Assembly (NCBI GenBank): GCA_004323695.1
Contig: SCRU01000031.1
Span: 1-34,573, forward strand
Direction of reading: 5' to 3'
Length of the DNA stretch: 34,573 bases
Source: Burkholderiaceae bacterium
Lineage (GTDB): Bacteria; Pseudomonadota; Gammaproteobacteria; Burkholderiales; Burkholderiaceae_C
Under the pieces are notes generated by a model. It was not told where the DNA came from. It worked only from the letters and a program-made list of their open reading frames with translations, and ran no database searches. Positions 1-10,260 of this stretch are shown here, in pieces; position 1 is the first letter of the stretch; the number at the start of each line of letters is the position of its first letter. The position numbers and the translations under genes are program-made.

Positions 1-1152
1 CGCCCCAAGCGCGCCCTGATCGTGGACGTGCCGATCCACCTGGACAATGGCAGCGTGGCCCACTTCGAAGGCTATCGGGTCCAGCACAACGTCTCGCGCG
101 GCCCCGGCAAGGGCGGTGTGCGCTTTCACCAGGACGTGACGCTGTCGGAAGTGATGGCCCTGTCGGCCTGGATGTCGATCAAGAACGCGGCGGTGAACGT
201 GCCCTATGGCGGCGCCAAGGGCGGGATCCGGGTGGATCCGAAGACGCTGTCGCGCGGCGAACTCGAGCGCATGACGCGTCGCTACACCAGCGAGATCGGC
301 ATCATCATCGGCCCGAACAAGGACATCCCGGCGCCCGACGTGAACACCGATGACCAGATCATGGCCTGGATGATGGACACCTACTCGATGAACCAGGGCT
401 CTACCGCGACCGGCGTGGTCACCGGCAAGCCGGTGGACCTGGGCGGCTCGCTGGGGCGGCGCGAGGCCACCGGGCGCGGTGTCTTCACCGTTGGCGTCGA
501 GGCGGCCAAGCACATCGGCATGGACATTTCCAGCGCGCGCGTGGCGGTGCAGGGTTTCGGCAACGTAGGCGGCATCGCCGGCAAGCTATTCGCGGAAGCG
601 GGGGCGCGCGTGGTCGCGGTGCAGGACCATGGCGGCACGATCTTTCGAGAAGCCGGACTGGACGTGCCGTCCCTGCTGCGGCACGTGGCAAAGACGGGCA
701 GCGTGACCGGCTTTGCGCAGGCCGAGCCGCTGGCGAACGACCTGTTCTGGGAGGTCGAGTGCGACATCCTGATTCCCGCCGCGCTGGAGCAGCAGGTGAA
801 CGCCGGCAACGCCGGGCGCATCAAGGCGCGCATGATCATCGAAGGCGCGAACGGACCGACCACCCCTGAGGCGGACGACATCCTGCACGAGCGCAATGTG
901 CTGGTGCTGCCCGACGTGATCGCGAATGCCGGCGGCGTCACGGTCAGTTATTTTGAATGGGTGCAGGATTTTTCCAGTTTCTTCTGGGACGAAGCCGAGA
1001 TCAATGCCCGCCTCGTACGCATCATGCGGGAGGCGTTCGCGGGCATCTGGCAGGTCGCGCAGGACAACAAGGTCAGCCTGCGCACGGCGACCTTTATCGT
1101 CGCCTGCAAACGAATCCTGCACACGCGCGAACTGCGCGGGCTCTACCCCTGA
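1..1152 (+). CDS. gdhA: Glutamate dehydrogenase (Glu/Leu/Phe/Val family), 3' part
   Basis: This reading frame is already open at base 1 and ends with TGA at 1152, so 383 residues are visible and roughly 50 N-terminal residues lie outside the window if the protein has the usual length of about 430. Glutamate dehydrogenase interconverts glutamate with 2-oxoglutarate plus ammonium in the cytoplasm. The substrate-domain motifs [10 protein letters not shown] and GGAKGGI carry the conserved lysines, APDVNT carries the catalytic aspartate, and VQGFGNVGG is the dinucleotide-binding glycine loop of the C-terminal Rossmann domain. The C-terminus ([15 protein letters not shown]) is typical. Whether it uses NAD or NADP cannot be read with confidence. 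It converges on the DUF1178 gene with an 18-bp gap. The family call is secure; the exact substrate is inferred from the motifs. Confidence 0.93.
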   Translation, partial: RPKRALIVDVPIHLDNGSVAHFEGYRVQHNVSRGPGKGGVRFHQDVTLSEVMALSAWMSIKNAAVNVPYGGAKGGIRVDPKTLSRGELERMTRRYTSEIGIIIGPNKDIPAPDVNTDDQIMAWMMDTYSMNQGSTATGVVTGKPVDLGGSLGRREATGRGVFTVGVEAAKHIGMDISSARVAVQGFGNVGGIAGKLFAEAGARVVAVQDHGGTIFREAGLDVPSLLRHVAKTGSVTGFAQAEPLANDLFWEVECDILIPAALEQQVNAGNAGRIKARMIIEGANGPTTPEADDILHERNVLVLPDVIANAGGVTVSYFEWVQDFSSFFWDEAEINARLVRIMREAFAGIWQVAQDNKVSLRTATFIVACKRILHTRELRGLYP

Positions 1153-1170
1153 ACGACGCCGCGGGCGGGC

Positions 1171-1647
1171 TTACTGCAACGTATCCTTCACGGCGGCGGG
1201 AAGCGGCATCACCTCGATGCCCTCTTCCAGCAGTTCCACGGCCTCGCGCGCGCTGGCCCGGCCGCGGATGTTGCGGTGCGCGGCGTCGCCGTAGTGGATG
1301 CGCCGCGCTTCCTCGGCAAAACGCTCTCCCACATCTTCGGTGCTGGCCACCAGTTCGCGCAGAGCGCGCAGCGCCGATGCCTGATGCGCCGGATCGGTCG
1401 CCACAAACATGTCCACGGACGGCGCATGCGCCGACACCGGCAGGGTAGCGGCCGGCTTGCCGGCAGGCTCGCGTATCGCACCCAGATTCAGCCGCGGCGC
1501 GCTGGGCATTTTCTGAATCTCGTGGGCACCGCACAACGGGCATTCGACCAGGCCCCGTTCGAGCTGGCGTTCGAAATCGTCTTCGGACGCGAACCAGCCT
1601 TCAAACGAATGCTGCTGGCGCACGCACTGGAGATTCAGGACCTTCAT
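1171..1647 (-). CDS. DUF1178 family protein
   Basis: This encodes a 158-residue protein of the DUF1178 family, whose function is unknown. The start is placed at ATG 1645-1647 because the family begins with MKVLxLQC. A longer in-frame extension exists but is arginine-rich, overlaps the Nudix gene and looks like non-coding frame. A short N-terminal segment with C8 and a CPLC pair (C36, C39) resembles a small zinc-ribbon. It is followed by a low-complexity linker and an alpha-helical C-terminal half containing ERFAEEARRIHYGDA, which is strongly conserved in the family. It is the last gene of the long nuo-containing cluster, 7 bp after the Nudix stop codon, so co-transcription is likely. No clear Shine-Dalgarno sequence precedes the start. 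Confidence 0.85.
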   Translation of the reverse strand: MKVLNLQCVRQQHSFEGWFASEDDFERQLERGLVECPLCGAHEIQKMPSAPRLNLGAIREPAGKPAATLPVSAHAPSVDMFVATDPAHQASALRALRELVASTEDVGERFAEEARRIHYGDAAHRNIRGRASAREAVELLEEGIEVMPLPAAVKDTLQ

Positions 1648-1654
1648 GGCGACA

Positions 1655-2260
1655 TTATCGACCGGCACGCGCATCGGCATCGCCCTGCCATTGCAGCGGC
1701 CATGCGCCCGACAACACGTTCTGCAGCCACAGCGCGCCCGCCAGCGTCTTCGCATCGGTCACGGCACCGCCCTGGCACCACTGCAGCAATTCGGTCGATG
1801 TTGCGGTGAAAACGTCCAGAAATTCACCCGCATCGAGATGGCGCGGGCCCAGGCTCAGCCCCCTGGCAAACCAGATATCAATGAACTCGGTCGAGTACGA
1901 AATGACCGGATGCAGCACGCCGGCGCGCGCCCATTGCCGCGCCGAATACCCGGTTTCCTCCAGCAGTTCGCGCTGCGCGCACGCAAGAACTTCTTCTCCG
2001 GGGTCCAGCTTGCCGGCGGGGAATTCGATCATGACCCGCCGCACCGGATAGCGGTACTGGCGCTCCAGCACCACCCGCGCGGCGCCGGGCGCCTCTTCCA
2101 GCAACGGAATGATCATGACGGCGCCAGGATGAACCACATACTCACGAGAGGTGATGGTGCCGTCGGGCAGGCGCACGGTATCGCGAAATGCGTGCAGGAA
2201 CCGGCCCTGGAACAGCTCGGTGCCGGCAATCTTTTCCTCCACCAGATGACGGTCATCCAT
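1655..2260 (-). CDS. Nudix hydrolase, ADP-ribose pyrophosphatase type
   Basis: This is a 201-residue Nudix hydrolase. The Nudix box GX5EX7REUXEEXGU is complete at residues about 83-105 (GKLDPGEE followed by RELLEETGY). The preceding strand motif RQYRYPVRRVMIEFPAGK is the signature of the ADP-ribose pyrophosphatase (NudF-like) subgroup, whose members cleave ADP-ribose to AMP and ribose 5-phosphate. I chose ATG 2258-2260 because a GGGGTGG ribosome-binding sequence lies just upstream and because it leaves 20 bp after the DUF2818 stop; upstream in-frame starts would overlap that gene. The substrate is inferred from the subgroup motif. Its position in the complex I operon, whose product turns over NADH, fits a role in clearing NAD breakdown products, but this is guilt by association. 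Confidence 0.88.
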   Translation of the reverse strand: MDDRHLVEEKIAGTELFQGRFLHAFRDTVRLPDGTITSREYVVHPGAVMIIPLLEEAPGAARVVLERQYRYPVRRVMIEFPAGKLDPGEEVLACAQRELLEETGYSARQWARAGVLHPVISYSTEFIDIWFARGLSLGPRHLDAGEFLDVFTATSTELLQWCQGGAVTDAKTLAGALWLQNVLSGAWPLQWQGDADARAGR

Positions 2261-2280
2261 CGTGGCCACCCCGTGCACGG

Positions 2281-2583
2281 TCAGTGCCGGTGCTTGAGCA
2301 GGTACCGATACACGAAACCCGGGAATGCGAAAGTCACGAACAGCGCGCCGGTGATGGCATAAAACTGCCAACCCTGGGGCGCAATTTGGCCCGCCCCATT
2401 TTCCAGTGCCAGACCGATACCGCCGGCCACGAAGTAGAAAGCCACCAGTTCCGCAAGACGCACGGCGAGAATCTTCGGGCCGCGCAAGGGGATCAGCGCC
2501 AGCACACGCTGATTGAGAAACGGCAGATTGGCGGCGATGAACGCGACCAGGATCACCAGCCAGACGGAAGCGGATTGGGACAC
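2281..2583 (-). CDS. DUF2818 family small membrane protein
   Basis: This 100-residue protein has three predicted membrane segments: residues about 7-22, 42-60 and 72-94, ending in a basic tail (YRYLLKHRH). It matches the DUF2818 family, which in betaproteobacteria sits directly after nuoN. No catalytic or metal-binding residues stand out. It starts 23 bp after the nuoN stop on the same strand, so it is almost certainly co-transcribed with complex I. A structural or assembly role with complex I is possible but rests only on genomic position. Confidence 0.85.
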   Translation of the reverse strand: MSQSASVWLVILVAFIAANLPFLNQRVLALIPLRGPKILAVRLAELVAFYFVAGGIGLALENGAGQIAPQGWQFYAITGALFVTFAFPGFVYRYLLKHRH

Positions 2584-2606
2584 TTGGATTGCCGTTCAGT
2601 GGTGCG

Positions 2607-4094
2607 TCAACCGCCCAGCGTGGCTACGATGGAGCGGGCGCACAGCGCCATGAGACCGCCGGGCAAAATGCCGAGAATCAGCACCAGGGCACCATTCAGC
2701 GACAGCACGATCCGCACGTCGAACGGCGCGGAGACCGTGACGGCCGTGATGGGTGCATCAAAATACATGACCTTGATCACGCGCAGATAATAGAACGCGC
2801 CGATCAGGGCCATGATCACCGCAAAGACCGCCAGCGCGGTATACCACGGCGAGCCCGACGAGATCAGCGCCTGCAGAACCGACAGCTTGGCGTAAAACCC
2901 CATGAGCGGCGGAATGCCGGCGAACGAGAACATCGACACCGCCATGACCCCTGCATACAGCGGGCTCACCTGGTTCAGGCCGGCCAGGTCGGAAATCTCT
3001 TCGCTCTCGAACCCCTCACGCGCCAGCAGCAGGATGATGCCGAAAGCCGACAGGGTCGTCAGCACATAGGTCACCGAATAAAACATCGCCGAGCTGTAGG
3101 CATTCGCCGCGGACAGGGTATTGCCGTTCACCACGCCCGACATCAGGCCCAGGATCACAAACCCCATCTGCGAAATGGTGGAGTAGCCGAGCATGCGCTT
3201 GAGGTTCGTTTGCGCGATCGCCACCACGTTGCCGATGAACAGCGACCCGATCGCCAGGATCGCCAGCATCTGCTGCCAGTCGATCGCGAGCGGCACCAGT
3301 CCCTCGACCAGCAGCCGGATGCAGATGGCAAACGCGGACAGCTTGGGCGCCCCCGCCACGATCAGGCTCACCACGGTCGGCGCGCCCTCATAGACGTCGG
3401 GCAGCCACATGTGAAACGGCACCGCCCCGAGCTTGAACCCGAGGCCGGTCACGATGAAAACCAGGCCAAACACCAGAACCTGATGCCTGAGATGGCCCGA
3501 GTTGACCGCCTTGAACACCTCGCCGAGGTCGAGCGAGCCGGTGGCCCCATAAATCATCGACAGGCCATACAGCAGGAACCCGCTGGCCAGGGCGCTGAGG
3601 ACGAAATACTTCATGGCCGCTTCGGTGGCCACCACATGATCGCGCCGCAACGCCACCAGCGCGTAGCTGGTGAGCATGAGCAACTCCAGGCCCAGATAGA
3701 TCACCAGGAAGTTGTTGCCCGAAATCATGATCGTCATGCCCAGCACGGAGAACATGCTGAGCGTGAACAGCTCCCCGCCGCGCATCATGCCGCGATCGGC
3801 CCCGTAGGGGCGACCGTACACCAGGGTGACCATCATGGCGATGGTGACGAAGCAGTTGAGCCAGTTGCCCATCGGGTCGCTGACCACCATGTTGCCAAAG
3901 CCATAAACGGTGTGGCCGCCATGGGCATACATGCCCTCGAGCAGGGCCACCACGCCCAGTGCCACCAGGGTCAGCACATAGGTGGCGGTGCGGCGCGCGC
4001 TGGTCACCGTCAAATCCACCAGCGCGATCACGCAGGCCATGATGAGGAGCACGATCTCCGGGTAGGTCGAGATCCAACTGAGTTTGTCAATCAT
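2607..4094 (-). CDS. nuoN: NADH-quinone oxidoreductase subunit N (complex I)
   Basis: This 495-residue polytopic protein has about 14 membrane helices and belongs to the Mrp-antiporter-like proton-channel subunits of complex I. The central motif FGLVFIVTGLGFKLGAVPFH carries the conserved membrane lysine, and MWLPDVYEGAPT is the classic ND2/NuoN sequence. The discontinuous-helix region and the late GIPPLMGFYAKLSVL motif are also present. Length is normal for the family (about 485-495). It is the last nuo gene in the operon, starting 25 bp after nuoM. It acts in the inner membrane, where it helps to couple electron transfer to proton pumping. I see no frameshift or missing charged residue. Confidence 0.98.
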   Translation of the reverse strand: MIDKLSWISTYPEIVLLIMACVIALVDLTVTSARRTATYVLTLVALGVVALLEGMYAHGGHTVYGFGNMVVSDPMGNWLNCFVTIAMMVTLVYGRPYGADRGMMRGGELFTLSMFSVLGMTIMISGNNFLVIYLGLELLMLTSYALVALRRDHVVATEAAMKYFVLSALASGFLLYGLSMIYGATGSLDLGEVFKAVNSGHLRHQVLVFGLVFIVTGLGFKLGAVPFHMWLPDVYEGAPTVVSLIVAGAPKLSAFAICIRLLVEGLVPLAIDWQQMLAILAIGSLFIGNVVAIAQTNLKRMLGYSTISQMGFVILGLMSGVVNGNTLSAANAYSSAMFYSVTYVLTTLSAFGIILLLAREGFESEEISDLAGLNQVSPLYAGVMAVSMFSFAGIPPLMGFYAKLSVLQALISSGSPWYTALAVFAVIMALIGAFYYLRVIKVMYFDAPITAVTVSAPFDVRIVLSLNGALVLILGILPGGLMALCARSIVATLGG

Positions 4095-4119
4095 CTTCTA
4101 GTTCTCAATTCAATGGGGG

Positions 4120-5595
4120 TCAGTTCAGCTTGGATATCGCCAGATGCTTGAGCAAGTCCACCACGGAAGGGTTCATGACATCGGTCATGGGCTTGGGATA
4201 GATGCCCAGCCACAGCACCGCGATGGCCAGCAGCGCCAGCATCAGGAACTCCCGGCCATTGATGTCCAGCATGCCCTTGACATGCTCGTTGGCTACCGGG
4301 CCGAGATAGACCCGCTTGTACATCCACAAGGTATAGCCCGCCCCCCAGATCAGCGCGGAGGCCGTCGCCAGGCCAATCCAGAAGTTGAACTTGACGCTGC
4401 CCAGAATGACCATCCACTCACCGACGAATCCCACGGTGCCCGGCAAGCCGCAATTGGCCATGGCGAACAGCAGGGCGAACGCGGCAAACTTGGGCATCAC
4501 GTTGATCACGCCGCCATAGCTGGAAATCTGGCGCGAATGCACCCGGTCGTAGAGCACGCCGATGCACAGGAACATGGCAGCCGACACGAAGCCGTGGGCC
4601 AGCATCTGCACGATGCCGCCCGATCCGCCGATTTCGCTGAAGATGAAGAACCCCAGCGTCACAAAGCCCATGTGGGCCACCGACGAATACGCCACGAGTC
4701 TTTTCATGTCGGGCTGCACGAGCGCCACGACACCGACGTAAATGATCGCGATCAACGACAGCGTGATGATCAGCCAGGCCCACTCGTGCGCGGCATCCGG
4801 CGCAATGGGCATCGCAAAACGCAGGAACCCGTAGGCGCCGAGCTTGAGCATGATGGCCGCCAGGATGGCGGAGCCACCGGTCGGCGCTTCCACGTGCACG
4901 TCGGGCAGCCACGTGTGGATCGGCCACATCGGGATCTTGACCGCAAACGCGGCGAAGAACGCAAAGAACAGCAGCGTCTGCGCGGTGGCCCCCAGCGGCA
5001 TCGCATACCAGACCGCGAGATCGAAGCTCCCCCCCGACTTGACGTACAGGTAGATCATCGCGATCAGCATCAGCAGCGAACCCAGCAGCGTGTACAGAAA
5101 AAACTTGAACGCCGCGTAAATCTTGTTCGGTCCGCCCCAGACACCGATGATCAGGTACATCGGTATCAGCGTGGCCTCGAAGAACACGTAGAACAGCATG
5201 CCGTCGAGCGCGCAGAACACGCCGATCATCAGCCCGCTGAGAATCAGGAACGCGGCCATGTACTGGTACACCCGCTCCGTGATCGACTCCCAGCTCGCGA
5301 TGACCACGATGAATGTGATGAAAGCCGTGAGCAGCACGAACCACAAGGAGATGCCATCCACCCCCAGGTGATAGTTGATGTTGAAGCGCGACATCCAGCT
5401 GCGGTTTTCGACAAACTGCATGGCCGAGGTGCCCAGCTTGAAGCGGCTGTACAGCGGCAACGTGACCAGGAAACTGATCGCCGAACCCAGCAAGGCGACC
5501 CAGCGCACTGCGCGGGCATGTTCGTCCCGACCCAGTGCCAACAAAACAACGCCGAAAAAAATTGGCGTCCAGATGGCAAGGCTCAACAATCCCAT
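4120..5595 (-). CDS. nuoM: NADH-quinone oxidoreductase subunit M (complex I)
   Basis: This 491-residue membrane protein is one of the three antiporter-like subunits of complex I. It has a conserved glutamate in the early helix motif MYLIIGVWGG and neighbouring residues, the KIPMWPIHTWLPDVHVEAPT motif with the key lysine, and the family motif SSVAHMGFVTLG. About 14 helices are predicted. It starts 13 bp after nuoL stops, and its ATG (5593-5595) is preceded by a GGAAATA-like weak ribosome-binding sequence, so it may rely on coupling to nuoL translation. Length and motifs are normal, and the product acts in the inner membrane. Confidence 0.98.
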   Translation of the reverse strand: MGLLSLAIWTPIFFGVVLLALGRDEHARAVRWVALLGSAISFLVTLPLYSRFKLGTSAMQFVENRSWMSRFNINYHLGVDGISLWFVLLTAFITFIVVIASWESITERVYQYMAAFLILSGLMIGVFCALDGMLFYVFFEATLIPMYLIIGVWGGPNKIYAAFKFFLYTLLGSLLMLIAMIYLYVKSGGSFDLAVWYAMPLGATAQTLLFFAFFAAFAVKIPMWPIHTWLPDVHVEAPTGGSAILAAIMLKLGAYGFLRFAMPIAPDAAHEWAWLIITLSLIAIIYVGVVALVQPDMKRLVAYSSVAHMGFVTLGFFIFSEIGGSGGIVQMLAHGFVSAAMFLCIGVLYDRVHSRQISSYGGVINVMPKFAAFALLFAMANCGLPGTVGFVGEWMVILGSVKFNFWIGLATASALIWGAGYTLWMYKRVYLGPVANEHVKGMLDINGREFLMLALLAIAVLWLGIYPKPMTDVMNPSVVDLLKHLAISKLN

Positions 5596-5608
5596 TTTTG
5601 TTATTTCC

Positions 5609-7618
<2,010 letters not shown>

Positions 7619-7635
7619 GTTCTTTGAATTTGATG

Positions 7636-7647
7636 CCCCTTTCGGGG
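7636..7647 (-). other. Small GNRA-loop hairpin between nuoK and nuoL
   Basis: On the transcribed strand the four bases CCCC, the loop GAAA and GGGG form a compact tetraloop hairpin directly after the nuoK stop codon and 18 bases before the nuoL start. There is no U-tract, so it is not a terminator. It could slow RNA decay or influence nuoL translation, but this is inference from a 4-bp stem and may be chance. Confidence 0.3.
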
Positions 7648-7956
7648 TTAGCCCTTGAGCTTGTTGAGTTCGTCGATCCGGATGTTGGACTTGTTGCGAA
7701 AGACCAGCACCAGAATGGCCAGTCCGATCGCCGATTCGGCGGCAGCCACAGTCAGAATGAAGAACACGAAGACCTGCCCGGCCATGTCGCCCAGGTAATA
7801 GGAGAACGCCACGAAGTTCATGTTGACCGCGAGCAGCATCAACTCGATCGCCATCAGCAGAACAATGAGGTTCTTGCGGTTCAGGAAAATCCCGATGACC
7901 GACAGCGCAAACAGCATGGCGCCCAGCGAAAGATAGTGACCCAGTGTGAGCGTCAT
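7648..7956 (-). CDS. nuoK: NADH-quinone oxidoreductase subunit K (complex I)
   Basis: This 102-residue, three-helix subunit has the normal length for NuoK. It carries the two conserved membrane glutamates, one in [13 protein letters not shown] and one in [12 protein letters not shown], which form part of the central proton pathway of complex I. Its start codon overlaps the nuoJ stop as ATGA (7953-7956), a translational-coupling arrangement. The product is an inner-membrane protein. Confidence 0.98.
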   Translation of the reverse strand: MTLTLGHYLSLGAMLFALSVIGIFLNRKNLIVLLMAIELMLLAVNMNFVAFSYYLGDMAGQVFVFFILTVAAAESAIGLAILVLVFRNKSNIRIDELNKLKG

Positions 7957-8624
7957 GCTTTTTTCTCCGTATTCGCGGGTGCAGCGGCGTTCGCGTCTTG
8001 CGCAGCCGCGGCGACCGGCTGGGTGGCCGCCATCTTGAGCAGCTGGAGACGATCACGCGCCTGCACGCGCACCTGCTCGGACGAGCTCAGCGCCTTGTTG
8101 TCCTTGCGCTCGCGCAGCGTGAGCGCAATCGCCGCGATGATGGCCACGAGCAGGATCACGGAAGCCACCTCGAGCGGGTACAGGTACTGCGTGTACAACA
8201 GCACGCCCAGTTCCCGCGTGTTGGAAAACTGACCCGGGGCCTGCCCCAACATCACGACGACCCGGGGCGGTTCGCCACCGCCGAACCCACCCATCAGGAC
8301 GGCCGCCATCTCCAGTGCGATCAGCGCACCCACCGTGGCGGCGAGCGGGAAGTGCCGCCAGAACCCCTGACGGATGCTGTCGAGGTTGATGTCCAGCATC
8401 ATCACCACGAACAGGAACAGCACCATTACGGCGCCCACATACACCAACACCAGCACGATGGCCAGAAACTCGGCCTTGAGCAGCATCCAGACCATGGCAG
8501 CCTGGAAAAAGGCGAGCACCAGAAACAGCGCCGCATGCACCGGATTGCGGGCCGTGATCACGCGGAACGCGGCAAACAGCAGCACCGCCGAAAAAATGTA
8601 GAACAGAGCGCCTTTTACATCCAT
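7953..8624 (-). CDS. nuoJ: NADH-quinone oxidoreductase subunit J (complex I)
   Basis: This is a 223-residue membrane subunit with five helices. The sequence [19 protein letters not shown] contains the third helix, which has the pi-bulge known from the active/deactive transition of complex I. The start ATG 8622-8624 gives [13 protein letters not shown], the expected N-terminus; a longer upstream frame overlaps nuoI and was rejected. The C-terminal tail (from about residue 195) is alanine-rich and low in complexity, ending in NTEKKA, and is probably a flexible cytoplasmic extension. The stop overlaps the nuoK start by 4 bp, and the gene starts 25 bp after nuoI. Confidence 0.97.
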   Translation of the reverse strand: MDVKGALFYIFSAVLLFAAFRVITARNPVHAALFLVLAFFQAAMVWMLLKAEFLAIVLVLVYVGAVMVLFLFVVMMLDINLDSIRQGFWRHFPLAATVGALIALEMAAVLMGGFGGGEPPRVVVMLGQAPGQFSNTRELGVLLYTQYLYPLEVASVILLVAIIAAIALTLRERKDNKALSSSEQVRVQARDRLQLLKMAATQPVAAAAQDANAAAPANTEKKA

Positions 8625-8649
8625 ATCAAAGCTTCTTTCAGGCGATCGG

Positions 8650-9171
8650 TCAGCGGTACTTGGCGTCTGCCGCGCGGTTGGCCGCGATTTCGGCCTCGTA
8701 GCGGTCGCCCACCGCCAGCAACATGTCCTTGGTGAAGTACAGATCGCCGCGCTTTTCACCGTGGTATTCGAAAATATGCGTCTCGACGATCGAATCGACC
8801 GGGCAGCTTTCCTCGCAGAAACCGCAGAAAATGCATTTGGTCAGATCGATGTCGTAACGGGTCGTGCGGCGCGAACCGTCGGCACGCAGTTCCGACTCGA
8901 TGGTGATGGCGACCGCGGGACAAACCGCCTCGCACAGTTTGCAGGCGATGCAGCGCTCTTCGCCGTTTTCATAGCGGCGCAGCGCATGCAGCCCCCGAAA
9001 GCGCGGACTGGCCGGTGTTTTCTCCTCGGGAAACTGCACCGTGATCTTGCGCTTGAACATGTACTTGCCGGTCACCGCCAAGCCCTTGAACATCTCGATC
9101 AGCATGAAGCTCGACAGAAAGTCGCGCAGCGAAAAGGCCGATTCGGAAGGAGAGGATGTCGACGTGGTCAT
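8650..9171 (-). CDS. nuoI: NADH-quinone oxidoreductase subunit I (complex I, two 4Fe-4S)
   Basis: This 173-residue protein is the peripheral-arm subunit that holds clusters N6a and N6b. It has two CxxCxxCxxxCP motifs: C74, C77, C80 with C84, and C113, C116, C119 with C123. An N-terminal amphipathic helix (about residues 14-32) would dock it on the membrane next to NuoH. It sits 12 bp after nuoH. Electrons pass from NuoG through this subunit to N2 in NuoB. Length and all eight cysteines are normal. Confidence 0.98.
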   Translation of the reverse strand: MTTSTSSPSESAFSLRDFLSSFMLIEMFKGLAVTGKYMFKRKITVQFPEEKTPASPRFRGLHALRRYENGEERCIACKLCEAVCPAVAITIESELRADGSRRTTRYDIDLTKCIFCGFCEESCPVDSIVETHIFEYHGEKRGDLYFTKDMLLAVGDRYEAEIAANRAADAKYR

Positions 9172-9183
9172 ATCAGATCCGCC

Positions 9184-10260
9184 TTATTTCCAGATATTCC
9201 AGGAGGTCTGCATCCAGACCCCGACAACCACCAGCCACACCAGGGTGACGGGAATGAAAATCTTCCAGCCCAGGCGCATGATCTGGTCATAGCGAAAGCG
9301 CGGGAAGGTGGCGCGCACCCACAGAAACATGGTGGTGACGACGAAGGTCTTCAGTCCCAGCCAGATCCAGCCCGGAATCCAGTCGAGCACTGCAACCGGC
9401 GACAGCCAGCCTCCCAGGAACAGCACCGTGCAGAGGATTCCGACCAGGATCATGTTCGCGTATTCGGCCAGAAAGAACATCGCAAACGCCATGCCCGAAT
9501 ACTCGACCATGTGGCCCGCCACGATCTCCGACTCACCCTCCACCACGTCGAAGGGGTGACGGTTCGTCTCCGCGAGGCCGGAGATGAAATAGACCAGGAA
9601 AATCGGCAGCAGCGGCAGCCAGTTCCAGGACAGGAAACTTAAGCCCATCGCGGCAAAGTGGCCCCTGCCCTGGCCCATAACGATATCGCTCATGTTCATG
9701 GTGCCCGAGACCATCAGCACGACCACGAAACAAAAGCCCATGGCGATCTCGTAACTGACCATCTGGGCCGAGGCACGCATGGCGCCCAGGAAGGCATACT
9801 TGGAATTGGAGGCCCAGCCCGCGATGATCACGCCGTACACCTCCAGCGACGTGATCGCCATGAGGAACAGCAGACCGGCATTCACGTTGGCGAGCGCCAC
9901 GTCCGGGCCGAACGGAATCACCACCCAGGCCGCGAGCGCCGGCATGATGGTCATGATGGGCCCCAGCACGAACAAGCCCCGGCTGGCCGCCGCGGGCATG
10001 ATGATTTCCTTGGTCAGCAGCTTGAGCGCGTCGGCAATCGGTGTCCACAGACCGGAGGGTCCGACCCGATTCGGGCCCAGCCGTATCTGCGTGAAGCCGA
10101 TCGCCTTGCGCTCCCACAGCGTGAGATAGGCCACGCAAATCATCAACGGCACCAGTACGACCACGATCTTGATCAGGGCCCAGATGATGGGCCAGACCAC
10201 CACAGTCCACCAGGCCCCGCCGGCCAGTCCAAGCCCGCCCGTGTAAAACGCTTCGATCAT
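9184..10260 (-). CDS. nuoH: NADH-quinone oxidoreductase subunit H (complex I)
   Basis: This 358-residue subunit has eight or nine membrane helices and forms the quinone chamber with NuoB and NuoD. The conserved sequences [19 protein letters not shown] and [12 protein letters not shown] with GESEIVAG (residues about 228-247) are the charged cytoplasmic loops lining the quinone site. The start ATG 10258-10260 overlaps the nuoG stop as ATGA, so translation is probably coupled. Length is typical for proteobacteria. Confidence 0.98.
   Translation of the reverse strand: MIEAFYTGGLGLAGGAWWTVVVWPIIWALIKIVVVLVPLMICVAYLTLWERKAIGFTQIRLGPNRVGPSGLWTPIADALKLLTKEIIMPAAASRGLFVLGPIMTIMPALAAWVVIPFGPDVALANVNAGLLFLMAITSLEVYGVIIAGWASNSKYAFLGAMRASAQMVSYEIAMGFCFVVVLMVSGTMNMSDIVMGQGRGHFAAMGLSFLSWNWLPLLPIFLVYFISGLAETNRHPFDVVEGESEIVAGHMVEYSGMAFAMFFLAEYANMILVGILCTVLFLGGWLSPVAVLDWIPGWIWLGLKTFVVTTMFLWVRATFPRFRYDQIMRLGWKIFIPVTLVWLVVVGVWMQTSWNIWK

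Noticed and set aside
2589-4151. Very long open frame on the + strand opposite nuoN (similar ones lie opposite nuoM, nuoL, nuoG, pnp, nirB and nasA).
   Set aside because: Composition is rich in Arg, His, Gln and Asp, typical of the antisense frame of GC-rich membrane or enzyme genes. There is no domain, no ribosome-binding site, and the opposite strand carries a certain gene.
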